A stretch of 64,000 nucleotides of DNA from Rhodomicrobium sp. Az07 (GCF_018619475.1 NZ_JAHFZG010000013.1:42300-106299), one strand, 5' to 3'. Counted from the stretch's first letter, positions 18,314-28,446 are shown. Numbers and translations are program-made. The notes: a model not told the origin generated them from the sequence alone.

Positions 18314-18441
18314 AGAGCAAATTTCGCGCGCAGTTGCGCAAAATTTGCTCTCACATTCCGGTTACCGAATAGGCGGCACACCGAAAGAAACGGGTGGTGC
18401 GCCGCCATCGGCGAATGGCTGTCCGCCCGCCTTCCGGCGGA
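18314..18441 (-). promoter_or_regulatory. Hairpin-rich spacer between sucD and sucA
   Basis: Three potential stems follow each other on the minus strand: TCCGCC-GGAA-GGCGG just after sucD; an 11-bp stem at 18372-18406 (GGCGGCGCACC/GGTGTGCCGCC, one G-U); and a near-perfect palindrome at 18314-18351 (11-bp arms AGAGCAAATTT/AAATTTGCTCT) ending next to the upper sucA start. None has a U-tract. May stabilise mRNA ends or set the sucCD:sucAB ratio; this is inference. Confidence 0.5.
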
Positions 18442-19317
18442 TCAGCCCTTGAGAACTTCGACGAGCGTGCTCCCGAGTGCGGCAGGCGAAGGGGACACCA
18501 CGATGCCAGCGGATTTCATCGCTTCGATCTTGTCGCCAGCTGAACCTTTGCCGCCAGCAATAATCGCGCCAGCATGGCCCATGCGTCGGCCGGGAGGCGC
18601 GGTGACGCCCGCGATGAAGCCTACCACAGGCTTCTTGCGCGAAGATTTCATGTAGAACTCCGCCGCTTCCTCCTCCGCTGAACCGCCGATTTCACCGATC
18701 ATAATGATCGATTGTGTCTCGTCGTCGGCGAGCAGCATTTCGAGCACATCGAGATGTTCGGTCCCCTTCACCGGATCGCCGCCGATGCCGATGCAGGTCG
18801 TCTGCCCCAGCCCCGCGAGCGTCGTCTGATGGACCGCCTCATAGGTAAGCGTGCCCGAGCGAGAGACAATACCGACACTGCCGCGCTTGTGGATATGACC
18901 GGGCATGATGCCGATCTTGCACTCGCCGGGCGTGATGACGCCGGGGCAGTTCGGCCCGATGAGGCGCGACTTCGAACCGGCGAGCGCGCGCTTCACCTTG
19001 ATCATGTCCTCGACCGGGATACCCTCGGTGATGGTCACGATGAGCGGGATTTCCGCGTCGATGGCTTCGAGGATGGCGTCGGCCGCAAACGGGGGCGGCA
19101 CGTAGATCGCGGTCGCGTTCGCGCCTGTCTTCTGGACGGCGTCGAGCACGGTGTCGAACACGGGGAGGCCGAGATGGGTGGAGCCGCCTTTGCCCGGCGT
19201 GACACCGCCGACCATCTTCGTGCCATAGGCGATTGCCTGCTCGGAGTGGAAGGTGCCCTGCGCGCCGGTGAAGCCCTGGCAGATCACCTTTGTATTCTTG
19301 TCGACGAGGATGGCCAT
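18442..19317 (-). CDS. sucD: Succinyl-CoA synthetase alpha subunit
   Basis: 291 residues, ATG at 19317. CoA-binding N-terminus ([27 protein letters not shown]), SRSGTLTYE, and phospho-histidine H248 in RRMGHAGAI followed by GGKGSA. With SucC it converts succinyl-CoA to succinate with substrate-level phosphorylation. Normally sucD directly follows sucC; here a toxin-antitoxin pair lies between them. The likely Shine-Dalgarno (GAAGGA, 19325-19330) is inside the last codons of vapC and the gap to the vapC stop is three bases. Confidence 0.97.
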   Translation of the reverse strand: MAILVDKNTKVICQGFTGAQGTFHSEQAIAYGTKMVGGVTPGKGGSTHLGLPVFDTVLDAVQKTGANATAIYVPPPFAADAILEAIDAEIPLIVTITEGIPVEDMIKVKRALAGSKSRLIGPNCPGVITPGECKIGIMPGHIHKRGSVGIVSRSGTLTYEAVHQTTLAGLGQTTCIGIGGDPVKGTEHLDVLEMLLADDETQSIIMIGEIGGSAEEEAAEFYMKSSRKKPVVGFIAGVTAPPGRRMGHAGAIIAGGKGSAGDKIEAMKSAGIVVSPSPAALGSTLVEVLKG

Positions 19318-19320
19318 GTT

Positions 19321-19791
19321 CTAATCCTTCAAGAGAAGCGACTGTTCGGTGTCGTGGAAGCCCGTCGCGCGGGGCGCGGGCAGAAAGGGGTTTTCGACCG
19401 TGACGGAGCCGTAAGCCTGTCCGTGACTCAGGTCTTCCGAGTAGACCGTGGTCGCGCCGAGCGCTTCGGCCGCCGCCAGGATCGCCGCATCCCAGTACGA
19501 AATTCGGTAGCGTGCCGAAAGCGCCACTGCCGCCTTGACGAGGTCGACATCGGTCGGGACGCATGCGAATTCCTCAAGGTTTTCGATCCATTCGAGAGCC
19601 TTGGCGGGCGGCATGTCGAAATCGGTCTTCCGGGTGGCGTTCACGTAGAATTCCTGCAGAACCTGCGCCGAAAGACCGAATTGCTCCTCCGCGATAAGTT
19701 TAATCGCTATCGTCTTTTTTGAATGGTGTGCCGGGTTCTTCGAGGCCGCGTAAAGCAGGACGTTCGTGTCGAGAAAACACTCCACGGTCAT
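19321..19791 (-). CDS. PIN-domain toxin (VapC-like)
   Basis: 156 residues. PIN-fold acidic residues are in place: D8 in [12 protein letters not shown] in QEFYVNATRK, D in SYWDAAILAAAEALG, and SEDL near the end. VapC toxins are Mg-dependent RNases, usually cutting tRNA or rRNA loops. The start overlaps the end of the antitoxin gene by 92 bases, more than usual, and the 3' end carries the ribosome binding site of sucD. Located in the suc operon between sucC and sucD, same strand. The C-terminal ~25 residues (ENPFLPAPRATGFHDTEQS) extend beyond the typical PIN end. Confidence 0.85.
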   Translation of the reverse strand: MTVECFLDTNVLLYAASKNPAHHSKKTIAIKLIAEEQFGLSAQVLQEFYVNATRKTDFDMPPAKALEWIENLEEFACVPTDVDLVKAAVALSARYRISYWDAAILAAAEALGATTVYSEDLSHGQAYGSVTVENPFLPAPRATGFHDTEQSLLLKD

Positions 19792-20014
19792 ACAGCGCCT
19801 CCCTGTCCCACTTCCAGTTTTCGCCAGGATCGCAATTAGACTGTTCCGCGAGCGCGATCAGTTGCTTCCTGGCCTCCGCCGCCCGCCCATGATGACGGGC
19901 GAGCTTGCCGAGATATTCCCTTACGAGGCCGTTCACGGTTGTGTCGTTGGCGGCGGCGTATTTGCGCACCTCCGCCAGGACTTCATCCTCGACAGCCAGA
20001 GTTATATTTTTCAT
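19700..20014 (-). CDS. Ribbon-helix-helix type antitoxin
   Basis: 104 residues from the ATG at 20014 ([20 protein letters not shown]), with GGAGG 6 bases upstream. The first ~45 residues look like a ribbon-helix-helix DNA-binding domain ([27 protein letters not shown]). The rest would bind and block the PIN toxin. Its gene starts 54 bases after sucC and overlaps vapC by 92 bases. Such antitoxins normally repress their own promoter; the short gap after sucC could hold an operator, which would place part of the suc operon under antitoxin control. That last point is inference. Confidence 0.75.
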   Translation of the reverse strand: MKNITLAVEDEVLAEVRKYAAANDTTVNGLVREYLGKLARHHGRAAEARKQLIALAEQSNCDPGENWKWDREALYDRGVFSRHERPALRGLEEPGTPFKKDDSD

Positions 20015-20068
20015 GGCGCACCTCCGCATATCCCGCACTACACAGGTTATGTGGAACTGCGTGCGCCG

Positions 20069-21268
20069 TCAAGCCGCCTTCTTCACCTCGGCGACAATCT
20101 TCTCGGCCGCGTCCGCGAGGTTGTCCGCCGGGATCACGGCGAGCCCCGAATTGCGGATGATCTCCTTGCCGAGTTCGACGTTCGTGCCTTCGAGGCGCAC
20201 GACGAGCGGCACCTTGAGGCTCATCTCGCGAGCAGCGGCGAGAATGCCTTCCGCGATGATGTCGCAGCGCATGATTCCGCCGAAGATGTTGACGAGGATG
20301 CCCTTCACGTTCGGATCGGACAGGATGATCTTGAAGGCTTCCGTCACCTTTTCCTTCGTGGCGCCGCCGCCGACGTCGAGGAAGTTCGCGGGCTCCGAGC
20401 CATAAAGCTTGATGATGTCCATCGTCGCCATGGCGAGGCCGGCGCCGTTCACGAGGCACCCGATGCTGCCGTCGAGCTTGACGTAGGAGAGGTCGTAGCG
20501 CGAGGCCAGAACTTCCGCCGGGTCTTCCTCTTCGAGGTCGCGCAGCGCCACGATTTCGGGGTGACGGTAGAGCGCGTTACTGTCGAAGCCGAGCTTTGCG
20601 TCGAGGCACACGAGGTCGCCCTTTTCCGTCACGATCAGCGGATTGATTTCGAGCTGGCTCATGTCCTTCTCGACGAAAGCCTTGTAGAGGCTGCCGATCA
20701 GCTTCACGCACTGCTTGACCTGATCGCCTTCGAGGTCGAGCGCGAAGGCCACCTTGCGGCCGTGAAACTGGGAATAGCCCGACGCCGGATCGATGGAGAA
20801 GGTGAGGATCTTCTCGGGGGCGTCGTGCGCCACTTCCTCGATGTCCATGCCGCCTTCGGTTGAGGCGATCACGGCGACGCGGCTCGTTGCGCGGTCCACG
20901 AGGAGGGAGAGGTAGAGTTCGCGCTTGATCGCGGCGCCCTCTTCGATGAGGAGACGCTTCACCACGCGGCCTTCCGGGCCGGTCTGCACGGTCACGAGCG
21001 TGCGGGTCAGCATCTCGTCCGCGAAGGTGCGCACGTCGTCGAACGACTTGGCGATGCGAACGCCGCCCTTCTCGCCTGCTTCAGGCTCCTTGAACGAGCC
21101 CTTGCCGCGCCCGCCCGCATGGATCTGCGCCTTCACGACGCTGATGGGGCCGCCGAGTTCCTTCGCAATTGCGAAGGCTTCCTCCGGCGTGAAGGCGGCA
21201 TGGCCCTTCGGTACCGGCACGCCGTATTCTTTCAGGATGGCTTTCGCCTGATATTCATGAACGTTCAT
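20069..21268 (-). CDS. sucC: Succinyl-CoA synthetase beta subunit
   Basis: 399 residues from the ATG at 21268 ([17 protein letters not shown]). ATP-grasp domain with [13 protein letters not shown] and the C-terminal CoA ligase domain ([34 protein letters not shown]). Length and motifs are standard. The RBS is GAGAG about 7 bases upstream. It follows mdh after a strong terminator and precedes the toxin-antitoxin pair, which separates it from its partner sucD. Confidence 0.97.
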   Translation of the reverse strand: MNVHEYQAKAILKEYGVPVPKGHAAFTPEEAFAIAKELGGPISVVKAQIHAGGRGKGSFKEPEAGEKGGVRIAKSFDDVRTFADEMLTRTLVTVQTGPEGRVVKRLLIEEGAAIKRELYLSLLVDRATSRVAVIASTEGGMDIEEVAHDAPEKILTFSIDPASGYSQFHGRKVAFALDLEGDQVKQCVKLIGSLYKAFVEKDMSQLEINPLIVTEKGDLVCLDAKLGFDSNALYRHPEIVALRDLEEEDPAEVLASRYDLSYVKLDGSIGCLVNGAGLAMATMDIIKLYGSEPANFLDVGGGATKEKVTEAFKIILSDPNVKGILVNIFGGIMRCDIIAEGILAAAREMSLKVPLVVRLEGTNVELGKEIIRNSGLAVIPADNLADAAEKIVAEVKKAA

Positions 21269-21340
21269 GATGCACTCTCGAATGGGTGGGAGTGGGCCGG
21301 CGGCATTGTGCACCGCAATAAATCCGGGATACACAGCCGC

Positions 21341-21369
21341 AAAAAAAAGCCGCCCGCAAGGACGGCTTT
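21341..21369 (-). terminator. Rho-independent terminator between mdh and sucC
   Basis: On the minus strand AAGCCG...CGGCTT with two extra inner pairs, followed by eight U. Starts 9 bases after the mdh stop. It should separate mdh from sucC, or allow only partial read-through. Confidence 0.85.
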
Positions 21370-21377
21370 CGTCTAGG

Positions 21378-22460
<1,083 letters not shown>

Positions 22461-22622
22461 TTACCACTGCGCGAGCGGTGCCCGGTAGGACGAATTGAAG
22501 CCGCGTCGCCCGATGAACGCCGCCGTTATTCACAATGAAATTGCAAAAGTGTTTCGCCTTATCCTCAATTTCGCCGAAAATGCCCGCGCGATTGGCATGA
22601 TATGGAGCGGGGGACTGACACG

Positions 22623-23249
22623 ATGACGGCAGCCAAAGATCGCTTTCCGAATCTTGCCGACTTCAGCGCGCCCGGCTTCGTTCGGGGACGCTCACGCCCC
22701 GTCGAGGCCCTTTGGCTCGCGGTCCAATGGGCTCTCATCTCATCATGGTTGCCGGGTTCGGCGCATCGCCGCGCGGTCCTGCGCCTGTTCGGGGCGAAGA
22801 TCGGCGCGGGCGTCGTCATCAAGCCCGGCGTGCGCGTGAAATTTCCCTGGCGGCTTGAAATCGGTGCCGATAGCTGGATCGGCGAGGACGTCTGGATCGA
22901 CAATCTCGCCCCTGTCGCCATCGGCCGCGATTGCTGCCTCTCGCAGGGCGCGTATCTCTGCACCGGCAGCCACGACTGGACGAGCCGCACCTTCGATCTC
23001 ATCACGAAAGGCATCCGCGTGGAGGACGGCGCGTGGATCGCGGCGAAAGCTGTGGTCGCGCCCGGCGTCGTTGTCGGCGAGGGCGCGGTGCTCGGGCTTG
23101 GCGGCGTGGCCATGCGCGATCTCGCTCCATGGGGCATCTATCGAGGCAACCCGGCCGAGCGCATTGCAGAGCGGCGGCCCGACACGTTCGCTTTTCCGCC
23201 CGCGGAGCTTCGGCGGACAGCCGAGGGTGCCGAATTCGACGCGGTCTGA
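22623..23249 (+). CDS. Left-handed beta-helix acetyltransferase (WcaF-like)
   Basis: 208 residues from the ATG at 22623, with GGGGGA about 7 bases upstream (ATG at 22602 also in frame). Hexapeptide repeats occupy about 60-180 (GAKIGAGVVIKPGVRVKF, IGADSWIGEDVWI, ARG-like VAPGVVVGEGAVLGLGGV), with the catalytic-type His in CTGSHDWTSRTF. WcaF-type enzymes acetylate sugars in exopolysaccharide; the substrate here is unknown and no polysaccharide operon is adjacent. Ends with PWGIYRGNPAERI, the usual end of the fold. Confidence 0.85.
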   Translation: MTAAKDRFPNLADFSAPGFVRGRSRPVEALWLAVQWALISSWLPGSAHRRAVLRLFGAKIGAGVVIKPGVRVKFPWRLEIGADSWIGEDVWIDNLAPVAIGRDCCLSQGAYLCTGSHDWTSRTFDLITKGIRVEDGAWIAAKAVVAPGVVVGEGAVLGLGGVAMRDLAPWGIYRGNPAERIAERRPDTFAFPPAELRRTAEGAEFDAV

Positions 23250-23379
23250 GGAATGTCGCAAATGACTTTCCGCCGGATTTCGCGCTTGTCGGCGGTTCGT
23301 GAAAAGCCCATGTAAGACGCGAAATTCCCGGCGGTTGAACTGCCGCTCATCAGTTGCACAATTTTCAGGTGATCCAGCG

Positions 23380-24294
23380 ATGGCGATTTCGCTTCTCGGC
23401 GGCGGTGCCGCTCAACCGGCGGACAACACGAGCGACATCATCAAGAACACCACCACGGCAACCTTCGTGGCGGACGTGATCGAGGCGTCGCGCAAGGTGC
23501 CTGTGATCGTCGATTTCTGGGCGCAATGGTGCGGTCCCTGCAAGCAACTCACACCCATCCTCGAAAAGGTCGTCCGCGCCTCCAAGGGCAAGGCGCGGCT
23601 CGTCAAGATGAACATCGACGAGCACCCGGAAGTGGCGGGCCAGCTTCAGATCCAGTCGATTCCGGCCGTCTTCGCCTTCTCGCAGGGCCAGCCCGTCGAC
23701 GGGTTCATGGGCGCGCTGCCCGAAAGCCAGGTGAAGGCTTTCGTCGACCGGCTCATCGGTCCCGATGCGGACGATGTGGCGGGCATCGAGGAAGCGCAGC
23801 GTGTGTTCGACGAGGGCGATATCGCTGGCGCCGCGCAGCTTTACGGCGCCGTGCTCAAGAACGATCGCGAAAACGTGGACGCCATCGGCGGGCTGTCGAA
23901 ATGCTACGTCCGCCTCGGCGACCTCACCCGCGCCGAGCAGGTGCTTTCCATGGCGCCGCCCGCGAAGCAGACCGCCGAAGCCTACCTTTCGGCAAAAGCG
24001 GCGCTTGAACTGGCGAGAAAAGCCGAGCCCTTGGCCGACACCGCGCCGCTGGAACAGGCAATCGCGGCCAATCCGCGCGACTGGGATGCGCGCTTCAAGC
24101 TCGCGCTCGCACTCGTCGCGAAAGGCAAACGCGAGGCTGCCCTCGACCATCTCTTCGAGATCGTGCGAAAGGATCGCGGCTGGAACGACGATGCGGCAAG
24201 ACAACAGCTTGTGGAACTTTTCGAAGCATGGGGCCCTAAGGATCCGTTGACACAAGCCGGGCGTCAGCGTCTGTCATCGATTCTTTTCGCCTGA
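23380..24294 (+). CDS. CnoX/YbbN-type thioredoxin-TPR co-chaperone
   Basis: 304 residues from the ATG at 23380 (MAISLLGGGAAQP), AGGTGA 7 bases upstream. Thioredoxin domain (about 25-135) with CGPC at 51-54 in DFWAQWCGPCKQL, then tetratricopeptide-like helices (AQRVFDEGDIAGAAQLYGA, AAFKLALALVAKGKREAAL-like) to the end. E. coli CnoX has a redox-inactive SxxC form; the intact CGPC suggests real disulfide activity here. Likely in an operon with the Lon-domain protein 21 bases downstream, a pairing common in alphaproteobacteria. Confidence 0.88.
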   Translation: MAISLLGGGAAQPADNTSDIIKNTTTATFVADVIEASRKVPVIVDFWAQWCGPCKQLTPILEKVVRASKGKARLVKMNIDEHPEVAGQLQIQSIPAVFAFSQGQPVDGFMGALPESQVKAFVDRLIGPDADDVAGIEEAQRVFDEGDIAGAAQLYGAVLKNDRENVDAIGGLSKCYVRLGDLTRAEQVLSMAPPAKQTAEAYLSAKAALELARKAEPLADTAPLEQAIAANPRDWDARFKLALALVAKGKREAALDHLFEIVRKDRGWNDDAARQQLVELFEAWGPKDPLTQAGRQRLSSILFA

Positions 24295-24315
24295 CGCGTG
24301 AAGAGGGAGGTTGCC

Positions 24316-24993
24316 GTGGGCATCACCGAAAGATACCGGACGCTCTCCGACCTCCCGGCGCGGATCCCCGTATTCCCGCTGCAAGGCTGCATCCTGCTGC
24401 CGCGCTCCAATCTGCCGCTGAACGTCTTCGAGCCGCGCTATCTCGCCATGGTTGAGGATGCGATCGCGGGCGACCGCCTCATCGGCATCGTCCAGCCGCT
24501 TCCCGCCGAGGAAGAATCGCCATCGGCGAAGGGATTCCCGCTGCGGGCGACCGGTTGCGCCGGCAGGCTCTCCGCTTTCTCCGAAACCGACGACGGGCGC
24601 CTCCTCGTCACGCTGACGGGCGTTTGCCGGTTCGATATCGTGGGCGAAGCGCAAACCGCGAAGCCCTACCGGATCTGCGACGCGAATTATCGCCCGTATG
24701 CGAACGATCTCGTTCGCGGATACGGTCAGGACGCGGTCGACTGGCCGAAATTCGTCGAGGTGCTCCGCGCCTATCTCGATGCGAGAAAGCTCACCGCCGA
24801 CTGGGACAGCATCCAGCGGTCTCCGACGGAACTTCTCATCAACACGCTGTCGATGATCAGCCCATACGGCCCGGAAGAGAAACAGGCGCTGCTCGAAGCC
24901 GCCGATCTCAAGGCGCGCGCCGAGGTTCTGATGGCGCTGGCGGAGATGGAAATTGCCGCACCCGGATCGGGCACCGGTACGAGTCTGCACTGA
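24316..24993 (+). CDS. Lon N-terminal (substrate-binding) domain protein
   Basis: 225 residues from the GTG at 24316, chosen because GGGAGG sits 5 bases upstream; an earlier GTG at 24298 is in frame. The sequence is a stand-alone Lon substrate-binding domain (IPVFPLQGCILLPRSNLPLN, FEPRYLAMVEDAI, GCAGRLSAF, TGVCRFDI) with no ATPase or protease part. Role probably in proteostasis; unknown in detail. Follows the CnoX-like gene. Confidence 0.88.
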   Translation: MGITERYRTLSDLPARIPVFPLQGCILLPRSNLPLNVFEPRYLAMVEDAIAGDRLIGIVQPLPAEEESPSAKGFPLRATGCAGRLSAFSETDDGRLLVTLTGVCRFDIVGEAQTAKPYRICDANYRPYANDLVRGYGQDAVDWPKFVEVLRAYLDARKLTADWDSIQRSPTELLINTLSMISPYGPEEKQALLEAADLKARAEVLMALAEMEIAAPGSGTGTSLH

Positions 24994-25178
24994 AGTCCGA
25001 CGCAATGCACATTTCTGTGCTGTGACCTGCTCCTATCCAGCGCTTTTTAAGCGAGTGCGCCTGCGTTAAGCACGAACATCTGGATATTCGCTCGCAAAAT
25101 TGCGTAACTTGTGTCGTAGAGCTATTCTAACGCCAGCTTCGGGCCCCGCCCGACTGAACCGAGCTGAAAGGGTCAACG

Positions 25179-25370
25179 ATGGACGTCGCAATAAAAGAAG
25201 AACTCGATCCCGTCCTCCTCGAAATCCTTGTGTGCCCGATCACCAAGACGCCTCTCGTTTACGACCGAAAAGCGGAGGAACTTGTAAGTCAGGCCGCGGG
25301 GCTCGCCTATCCCGTGCGCAAGGGCATTCCCGTGATGCTCCCCGAAGAGGCGCGCAAACTCTCCGCCTGA
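25179..25370 (+). CDS. Trm112 family small protein
   Basis: 63 residues. Matches the bacterial Trm112/UPF0434 family: [17 protein letters not shown], then [18 protein letters not shown]. Only one of the usual zinc cysteines (C19) remains, as in many alphaproteobacterial members. Eukaryotic Trm112 activates methyltransferases; the bacterial role is unclear. Monocistronic by position. Confidence 0.9.
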   Translation: MDVAIKEELDPVLLEILVCPITKTPLVYDRKAEELVSQAAGLAYPVRKGIPVMLPEEARKLSA

Positions 25371-25669
25371 ATTCGCAACGAGCAGCGGACGTCCATTGCG
25401 ATGGCGCCCGCTTCATGGTTCGCGGCTTGTGGCTCGCGCGGCTATTGAAGTTCGACCCAGCTGGCCGAAAGCCACCCATATCAAGCTCGCCGCGTTGTGA
25501 CGCCACGAGCGTCCGCCACCGGCTTTCTGTGAGAGGGAGGCGGTTCCGCGCGCCAGTCAGCCGCAGCGATCGCTCGGCTGACGATCACGATCTTGCCTCT
25601 GCACCTATGCCACGCTCACGTCACAGATTTGCGACACCGCAGCGCGGCGGCGCGCCGCACGCTTGCCGC
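25371..25669. other. Intergenic region, nothing recognised
   Basis: Lies between the convergent Trm112-like gene and the histidine kinase. No gene, RNA or clear terminator seen. Confidence 0.4.
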
Positions 25670-27046
25670 TCATAGTCCAGCTTGCCGCCCGCTCTCGATC
25701 GTCGCCCGCAATCCGCCAAGCGCCGACGATGCGTCGAGCGAAAGCCGCCAGCCATAGGCATCGAGCACGTCCTGCACGATGGCGAGGCCCAACCCCGTGC
25801 CCCGCTCTCGCTCGTCGAGGCGGACACCGCGCGCCATCACCCAGTCGCGCACCTCCGGCGCGATCCCGACGCCATCGTCCTCCACTGTGATCAGCACCCG
25901 CGCGCCTGCCTCATCGGCAGCGGCCGATACGAGCACGCGCGTCGAGGCGTGCCGCGCAGCGTTCTCAAGCAGATTGCCGAGCACTTCCGCAAGGTCGGTC
26001 CGGTCCATGGGAATGGCGAAATCGCGAGGGAGGCTCGTATCGAAGACGACGCGCGCACCTTCGGGCGTTCGCCCGAGCGTTGCGATCAGCGACGCCAGCA
26101 GCGGCGCCAGCGGGGTCGGGCGGCTCGCGCTGCGTCCGGCGACGCCGCGCACCCGCGCCCGCGCCAACTCGCGATCCACGTGACGCCCCATCGCCGCCAC
26201 CACGCTTTCGATGTCGTCCGCGATATGCTTTTCGCCCTGCCCTCGCAAGCGGCGCGCGTCAGCCGAAAGCGCGGCGAGCGGGGTCTTGAGGCCATGAGCG
26301 AGGTCGGCGGCACGACCGCGCGAGCGCTCGATCTCGCGCTCCTGGCTGTCGATCAGCGCGTTCATTTCCTCGACAAGCGGATGCACCTCCGAAGGCACTG
26401 TCGTCGGCAGGTTCACGATGCGGCCCGCGCGGATGTCCGCCACCCCGCGACGCAGCCTGTCGAGCGGGCGAAGCCCGAGACCCACCTGAAGGATGGTTGC
26501 CCCGGTCAGGACCGCGCCGAGAATTGCAAGCGCGATGGCAAGGTCGCGCGTGAAGGCCGCGGAAGCTTTCGAGACGCCGTGGAGGCTCGCCGCCACGGCG
26601 ACGCGCACCGGCATCTTGCGGTCGCCCACGGTGAGTACCACGCTTCGCTCCACCGCGAGCACTCTGTCCCGCCCCGGCCCCGGCATGACATGGCGATGTT
26701 CCTCCCCCGGCGAGATGGCGTCGGCCGCGATCGGCAGCGTCGCGTCCCAAAGCGAGCGCGACCTCAGAAGCTGTTCGCGGTCGTCGCCGACCTGCCAGTA
26801 AAGGCCGGATAGCGGCACCTCGAAGCGAGGATCGCCCGGCTTCCTCGTCAGCACGAGCGAACCGTCGGGGTTCACGTCGAGCGCCGCGAGGATCTGGCTC
26901 AGATGCAGGTTGAGGTCGTCGGCGATGGTGCGCGCGACATGACGCTTGAAAAGATGCACGAGCCCGCCGCCCGCGACCGTCAGCGCGAGGAGAATGGCCG
27001 CCATCCCGCCGACGATGAGCCGCAGTCGAAGCGACGATCCCGTCAT
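25670..27046 (-). CDS. Sensor histidine kinase of a two-component system
   Basis: 458 residues. Two membrane segments (about 9-33 and 168-190) enclose a periplasmic domain of ~135 residues, followed by HAMP, the dimerisation helix with phospho-acceptor H251 in ADLAHGLKTPLAAL, and an ATPase domain (NLLENAARHA, DDGVGIAPEVRD, GTGLGLAIVQDV). PhoQ-like arrangement. It overlaps the response regulator by 4 bases, so the two are co-translated. The gene after next upstream encodes a secreted PepSY protein, suggesting the kinase senses an envelope or metal signal; the ligand is unknown. Confidence 0.92.
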   Translation of the reverse strand: MTGSSLRLRLIVGGMAAILLALTVAGGGLVHLFKRHVARTIADDLNLHLSQILAALDVNPDGSLVLTRKPGDPRFEVPLSGLYWQVGDDREQLLRSRSLWDATLPIAADAISPGEEHRHVMPGPGRDRVLAVERSVVLTVGDRKMPVRVAVAASLHGVSKASAAFTRDLAIALAILGAVLTGATILQVGLGLRPLDRLRRGVADIRAGRIVNLPTTVPSEVHPLVEEMNALIDSQEREIERSRGRAADLAHGLKTPLAALSADARRLRGQGEKHIADDIESVVAAMGRHVDRELARARVRGVAGRSASRPTPLAPLLASLIATLGRTPEGARVVFDTSLPRDFAIPMDRTDLAEVLGNLLENAARHASTRVLVSAAADEAGARVLITVEDDGVGIAPEVRDWVMARGVRLDERERGTGLGLAIVQDVLDAYGWRLSLDASSALGGLRATIESGRQAGL

Positions 27047-27708
27047 GGCCCCGGTTCTTCGACGATGTAACCGAAGCCGCGCCGCGTTCTGATCAGCGGC
27101 ACCGCAAGCTTGCGCCGCACACGCCCGACCAGCACTTCGAGAGCGTTCGAATCGTGGTCCTCGTCGTGGCCATACACCGCTTCCTCAAGCTCGTGCTGCG
27201 GCACGACGCGACCGCGATGCAGGACAAGATAGGCGACGACGCGATATTCCAGCGCCGAGAGCCCCACGGGCACGCCGCGCACGCTCACGCGCATCTGGCG
27301 GTCGTCCACGGTGAGGTCGCCAATGGTCACGAGCGAGGACGCAGCCCCCGCCGAGCGGCGGATGATCGCGCGCAGCCGCGAGAGAAGCTCCTCCATGTGG
27401 AACGGCTTCGGCAGATAGTCGTCCGCGCCCGCGTCGATGCCGTCGACGCGTTCGGCCCAGCTTCCGCGCGCGGTGAGGATGAGAACCGGCATGCGACGGT
27501 CGGCGGCGCGCCAACGCTTCAGCACGGAAAGCCCGTCCATGCGCGGCAGGCCGAGATCGAGAATCACGGCGGCGTAATCTTCCGTGTCGCCGCGAAACCA
27601 GGCGTCTTCACCCTCGCCCGCCGTTTCAACCACATAGCCGTTCGCCTCGAGCGCCCGCTCCACATCCTCGGCGATCCGCCTGTCGTCCTCGACAAGAAGC
27701 ACGCGCAT
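27043..27708 (-). CDS. OmpR/PhoP-type response regulator
   Basis: 221 residues. Receiver with acidic pocket (VEDD), phospho-acceptor D51 in VILDLGLPRMDGL, conserved T/K (LILTARG, YLPKPF), and a C-terminal winged helix (LSALEYRVVAYL, NALEVLVGRVRRKL, RTRRGFGYIV). Starts right after the stop of the PepSY gene and overlaps the kinase gene. Likely targets are this operon and the divergent PepSY-cytochrome b561 operon. Confidence 0.93.
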   Translation of the reverse strand: MRVLLVEDDRRIAEDVERALEANGYVVETAGEGEDAWFRGDTEDYAAVILDLGLPRMDGLSVLKRWRAADRRMPVLILTARGSWAERVDGIDAGADDYLPKPFHMEELLSRLRAIIRRSAGAASSLVTIGDLTVDDRQMRVSVRGVPVGLSALEYRVVAYLVLHRGRVVPQHELEEAVYGHDEDHDSNALEVLVGRVRRKLAVPLIRTRRGFGYIVEEPGP

Positions 27709-28017
27709 CTACTTTTCCTTGATCTTCGCGATTTCGGCGGTCTTCGCATCGACATAGACCTCGAAAATCCGGCCCGCCTTGTTCACGGTGCGAAATTCAT
27801 AATACCACACGCCGTGCTTTCGTTCGATCTCGATGCCAACCACTTCGCCCGGAAGCCGGTCCTTTACGGCGCCCAGAATATCGGCGAGTTGCCTGATATC
27901 GTTCTTTTCGACGGCTTCGCGCGCTGTGTCGTGATCGTCGTCGGAATGCGCGTGCGTCTGCACCGGCGCGGCGAACGCAACCAGAGCAGCAAACAGAAAC
28001 CGAAGCGGCGACATCAT
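27709..28017 (-). CDS. Secreted PepSY-domain protein
   Basis: 102 residues from the ATG at 28017 (second ATG at 28014), GGAGAA 7 bases upstream. Signal peptide about 1-23 (LRFLFAALVAFAAPVQTHA), then a His/Asp-rich stretch (HSDDDHD) that could bind metal, then one PepSY unit (DILGAVKDRLPGEVVGIEIE, WYYEFRTVNKAGRIFEVYVDAKT). First gene of the operon with the two-component system, with no gap to the regulator. PepSY units often inhibit or sense periplasmic proteins. Confidence 0.85.
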   Translation of the reverse strand: MMSPLRFLFAALVAFAAPVQTHAHSDDDHDTAREAVEKNDIRQLADILGAVKDRLPGEVVGIEIERKHGVWYYEFRTVNKAGRIFEVYVDAKTAEIAKIKEK

Positions 28018-28158
28018 GAGAGGTTCTCCGGTCTTATTCATCGCATTTGCCTGCTGACAAACCACTGACATCGCGCAACAGGCTTGGGTCACCGCCTCTC
28101 TGCCATTGATCGTCCATCGCCGGGCAATAGTGCCCGTGCAATCCATCTGGAGACCGAG

Positions 28159-28446
28159 ATGCGGAAAATTCCTCTTGTTCTGTCTGTCTTTGCCGTCTGC
28201 GCCGCAGCCACCGCCGCCAATGCGAGCGACCCGTCCCGCGCCTGCACGACAGCGCCCGAAAGCCAATGGCTCAAGATCGCCGATCTTCAGGCGAAGGTCG
28301 AGGAGCAAGGCTACAAGGTGCGCAAGGCCAAGCTGAAGAAGGGCTGCGGCGAGTTGTACGCCGTCGACAAGTCCGGTGAGCGCATCGAGCTGTTCGTCGA
28401 TCCGACGAACGCGAAGATCGTCGAGACGAAGAAGGACGAGGACTGA
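28159..28446 (+). CDS. Secreted PepSY-domain protein, divergent copy
   Basis: 95 residues from the ATG at 28159 (MRKIPLVLSVFAVC), GGAG 8 bases upstream. Signal peptide to about ANA, then a single PepSY-like unit (WLKIADLQAKVEEQGYKV, CGELYAVDKSGERIELFVDPTNAKIV) with two cysteines. Its TGA overlaps the ATG of the cytochrome b561 gene, so the pair is translationally coupled. Divergent from the other PepSY operon by 141 bases. Confidence 0.85.
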   Translation: MRKIPLVLSVFAVCAAATAANASDPSRACTTAPESQWLKIADLQAKVEEQGYKVRKAKLKKGCGELYAVDKSGERIELFVDPTNAKIVETKKDED

